From: Desulfobacterales bacterium | Lineage (GTDB): Bacteria > Desulfobacterota > Desulfobacteria > Desulfobacterales > ETH-SRB1 | Direction: 5' to 3' | Length of the DNA: 8,292 nt | NCBI GenBank assembly: GCA_030669465.1 | Contig: DAOVDN010000038.1 | Coordinates: 1-8,292, forward strand | In this document: positions 6,337 to 8,292 of the stretch, in pieces | How positions within the stretch are numbered: position 1 is the stretch's first letter | Layout: the number at the start of each line of letters is the position of its first letter | Made by a program: the position numbers and the translations under genes | Notes under the pieces: model-generated | Told to the model about the DNA's origin: nothing | The model's input: the letters and a program-made list of their open reading frames with translations, nothing else | Database searches by the model: none

Positions 6337-7863
6337 ATGAAGATCGGCAGAAACGACCCCTGCCCCTGTGGCAGTGGCAAAAAATATAAAAAGTGTTGTC
6401 TGAATAAGGCAAAGCCACCTGAGGATTTGCTGTACCACAGACTCTGCGCGGCCCATGACCGGCTGGTTGAAAGGCTAATGGTCTATGCTCATGAGGTTTT
6501 AGATAAATCGGCCATGCCCTTGGCTCTGTATGAATTCCTGGTGTGGCCGGAAACGAAATTGCCGCAAGATTTGATCGTTAAACACATGCAGCTTTTTGTG
6601 CCCTGGCTTCTATTTAACTGGATGTATGACCCTGATGATGCGGAAGTTGAGCTAAACGTGCCGCCTTTGCAAACAGTGGCTGAGATTTATGCCGAGAAAC
6701 GAGGGCAACGGCTGGACAAACTTCAAAGACGGTTGATCGATGCTGCATCCGGCAGGCCGTTCAGCTTTTTTGAAGTGACGAGCTGTAAGCAGGGAGAGGG
6801 CTTTAGGTTAAAAGATATATTTCGAGGCATTGAAACGGATGTAATTGAGAAACAAGGGTCTGAAAACGCACGACCGGGAGATATTCTGCTAGCCCGTATT
6901 GTCCAAATCGACCATGTGGCAATGCTTGTGGGGAGCAGTTCGATTCTTATCACGCCAAATTTCAAACCGGCCATAATCGACCTTAGACGCAATATGCTTC
7001 AGGAATACCAACACATAACACGTGATGTGCTGAACGAGTATGACATCAAAATTCGTGAGCTTTATTTTGATATTTATGAATCGCTGTGTCAACCGCCGCA
7101 GCTTTGCAATACGGACGGCGACCCGTTGCAATTTCATACCCTTCACTATGATATCGATGATGCAGAAACAGCTTTTCAACATCTCTGCAGCCTGTCGGTG
7201 GTAGAAAATGAAAAAACACTGCGAAGTTCAGCTACAATGGACGATAAAGGGAGAGTCATCAAGGCCGAAATTACCTGGAGCCGTAAAGGCTACAAAGCGA
7301 GCAGCGCGCTGGACAATACAATTCTTGGCCGAATCGTTATCAATCATCAGAAAATGACTATTGAGGTAAATTCAAAGGCCAGAGCAGAAACAATACGGGC
7401 AGAGATTGACAAGCGTCTTGGAAAGTATGCCAGATATAAAACCACTGAGATTAAGTCACCCGAAACCATGCCGACTAAAGAAAAAATAGCTGAAGGAGAA
7501 AACCTCGAAAAAGGGATGGGCCATGATGAACTGATGCAAATCCCGGAGGTGCGTGACAAAATGGCAAAGGTCCTGACTACTCACTGGGATGGCTGGGTTG
7601 ACCAGAAAATTCCCGCCCTTGGCGGAACAACTCCCCGCGAGGCTGTGAAGAACTCTGACGGCAGGGAGAGCGTTGAAGCTTTGCTCCTTGATGCTGAAAG
7701 GCATATGGCCGGTGATAAACAAATGGGTGATATCGGTTTGAATGCGATAAAAGATACCCGTCGTCGGCTGGGGCTGGATAAAGCACCTGCAAACAAAGCC
7801 AACAGGTTGGATAAAAGCGAAAACAGGTCTCACGATACAAATGAGAAAGAGGACTCCGGATAG
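6337..7863 (+). CDS. SEC-C motif protein with C-terminal PALGG/TPREA domain
   Basis: The 508-residue protein opens with a SEC-C zinc-binding motif: [18 protein letters not shown], with C9, C11, C20 and C21 as the metal ligands. The same motif ends SecA and is attached to many otherwise unrelated bacterial proteins, where it is thought to mediate binding. A helical region (about 28-140, with [14 protein letters not shown]) follows, then a beta-rich middle (about 140-215) containing [12 protein letters not shown] region at about 295-365 has [20 protein letters not shown] and [10 protein letters not shown]. After a charged linker the C-terminus (about 385-475) reads [34 protein letters not shown] and [19 protein letters not shown], a compact helical module loosely like the MbcA/ParS/Xre C-terminal fold. 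The last 30 residues are charged and probably disordered. No enzyme active site or membrane segment is visible. It is separated from the restriction pair by the repeat element, with its own ribosome site, and uses more GC-rich codons, so I do not treat it as part of that operon. Its function is unknown. Confidence 0.85.
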   Translation: MKIGRNDPCPCGSGKKYKKCCLNKAKPPEDLLYHRLCAAHDRLVERLMVYAHEVLDKSAMPLALYEFLVWPETKLPQDLIVKHMQLFVPWLLFNWMYDPDDAEVELNVPPLQTVAEIYAEKRGQRLDKLQRRLIDAASGRPFSFFEVTSCKQGEGFRLKDIFRGIETDVIEKQGSENARPGDILLARIVQIDHVAMLVGSSSILITPNFKPAIIDLRRNMLQEYQHITRDVLNEYDIKIRELYFDIYESLCQPPQLCNTDGDPLQFHTLHYDIDDAETAFQHLCSLSVVENEKTLRSSATMDDKGRVIKAEITWSRKGYKASSALDNTILGRIVINHQKMTIEVNSKARAETIRAEIDKRLGKYARYKTTEIKSPETMPTKEKIAEGENLEKGMGHDELMQIPEVRDKMAKVLTTHWDGWVDQKIPALGGTTPREAVKNSDGRESVEALLLDAERHMAGDKQMGDIGLNAIKDTRRRLGLDKAPANKANRLDKSENRSHDTNEKEDSG

Positions 7864-8003
7864 CAACTCAAGCTTTTTGACGATTTTTAAGGGGAGTGCC
7901 TTTCGGTCAGTAGGTCATTCTTGGAAGCATCCATTTATAAATCAGTTTACAGCTCAACATGTTGATGATATTGTATTTATGGTGTTCCTACAGGTTGAGA
8001 AAG
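7864..8003. other. Convergent intergenic region
   Basis: This stretch lies between the stop of the SEC-C gene and the stop of the leftward gene at the right edge. No coding frame is evident. It contains T-runs at 7873-7877 and 7883-7887, without a convincing GC-rich stem in front of them, and a 12-base perfect palindrome at 7954-7965. Confidence 0.5.
7954..7965. repeat. 12-base perfect palindrome TCAACATGTTGA
   Basis: A perfect self-complementary 12-mer in the intergenic region between two convergent genes. It could be a protein-binding site, but because both neighbouring genes end here rather than begin, an operator role is not obvious. It may be chance. Confidence 0.4.
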
Positions 8004-8292
8004 TCAGGAAGTCGAAGTAGAAATATAGGCTTCCATAATTGACCTGGCTTTTTCTGTCTTGACCAAGCGGATTTTCGGGAAAAGAGTTTTGCAATCATCG
8101 AATGAAAGATTTCCTACCTTTTGAATAGTTTCCACCTCATTTCGAATGTGCGGATAGCGCCCGTCCTCTTCTGTCATCTCTTTTTTTTCCAGGAGCTTTA
8201 TAAACACCAGGCTTCTGGCAGCGAGAAGGTCTATACGCTTTCCCTGGATATTGGGATGAAACATATAAAGTAGTGTCAGGATATCTCCCGGC
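8004..8292 (-). CDS. Hypothetical protein, C-terminal fragment (enters from the right edge)
   Basis: On the minus strand the frame is open from the right edge to TGA at 8006-8004, giving the last 95 codons of a larger protein. The frame already reads PGDILTLLYMFHP before the ATG at 8264, so that ATG is internal rather than the true start. The peptide continues with KRIDLLAARSLVFIKLLEKKEM, a linker, and LSFDDCKTLFPKIRLVKTEKARSIMEAYI, an evenly helical, charged, soluble-looking C-terminus. No catalytic motif, signal or membrane segment can be identified. I do not recognise the family with certainty. From style it could be the C-terminal part of the same family as the N-terminal fragment at 1-227, which would make the two tandem relatives, but the two fragments do not overlap and cannot be compared directly. 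The gene converges with the SEC-C gene. Confidence 0.55.
   Translation of the reverse strand, partial: PGDILTLLYMFHPNIQGKRIDLLAARSLVFIKLLEKKEMTEEDGRYPHIRNEVETIQKVGNLSFDDCKTLFPKIRLVKTEKARSIMEAYISTSTS

Noticed and set aside
6092..6418. Minus-strand 108-codon frame across the repeat element
   Set aside because: It crosses the inverted repeat and the zinc-motif start of the SEC-C gene, and its cysteine/serine-rich composition suggests a shadow frame, not a transposase remnant.
7456..7866. Minus-strand 136-codon frame opposite the C-terminus of the SEC-C gene
   Set aside because: It is antisense to a gene with clear domain structure, and its composition (Phe, Ser, Cys, His rich) is typical of a shadow frame.
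1..8292. CRISPR array, tRNA or rRNA gene, integrase or transposase gene
   Set aside because: No regularly spaced repeats, no cloverleaf or ribosomal RNA segment, and no recombinase motif was seen in any substantial frame.

Overview
The window looks like an accessory stretch of a bacterial chromosome. It holds a two-gene restriction-modification cassette, a decayed phosphatase gene, repeat-like inverted elements and a SEC-C zinc-motif gene, and a conserved-looking minus-strand gene is cut off at each edge. Base composition is moderate to AT-rich, with strong A-rich stretches in the restriction gene. The style (SEC-C protein with a PALGG/TPREA tail, C-rich/G-rich intergenic palindromes) reminds me of Desulfobacterota-type (deltaproteobacterial) genomes, but that is an impression and no marker gene fixes the taxonomy.

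Layout. Positions 1-227 (minus) hold the first 75 codons of a protein that runs off the left edge. Positions 232-279 are a C-rich/G-rich imperfect palindrome, followed by AT-rich DNA without a gene. Positions 415-1934 (plus) are a 5'-nucleotidase/UshA-type metallophosphoesterase pseudogene. It lacks its N-terminus and carries one in-frame TAA at 1024-1026 and one apparent 1-base deletion near 1213-1215. Positions 1935-2126 are non-coding and contain a possible promoter.

Positions 2127-5384 encode a 1085-residue single-chain restriction-modification enzyme (type IIG, Eco57I-like): an N-terminal PD-(D/E)xK nuclease motif, an N6-adenine methyltransferase with GEYYTP, DPSCGSGTFL and NPPW motifs, and a C-terminal target-recognition region. 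It overlaps by 16 bases a 269-residue, divergent DprA/Smf-like (SLOG/Rossmann) protein at 5369-6178. The overlap contains an A AAA AAG heptamer in exactly the phase needed for a -1 frameshift that would fuse the two proteins. The DprA-like protein also ends in a possible sliding-clamp-binding peptide. I see this pair as the most interesting part of the window: a candidate defence module in which a DprA-like DNA/nucleotide-binding protein partners a type IIG enzyme.

Positions 6181-6274 hold a tandem repeat plus an inverted repeat (REP/MITE-like or terminator-like). Positions 6337-7863 encode a 508-residue SEC-C motif protein with a separate C-terminal domain. Positions 8004-8292 (minus) hold the C-terminal 95 codons of a gene entering from the right edge. 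The two edge genes may belong to the same family, which would mean the cassette sits between tandem relatives; this is a hypothesis only.
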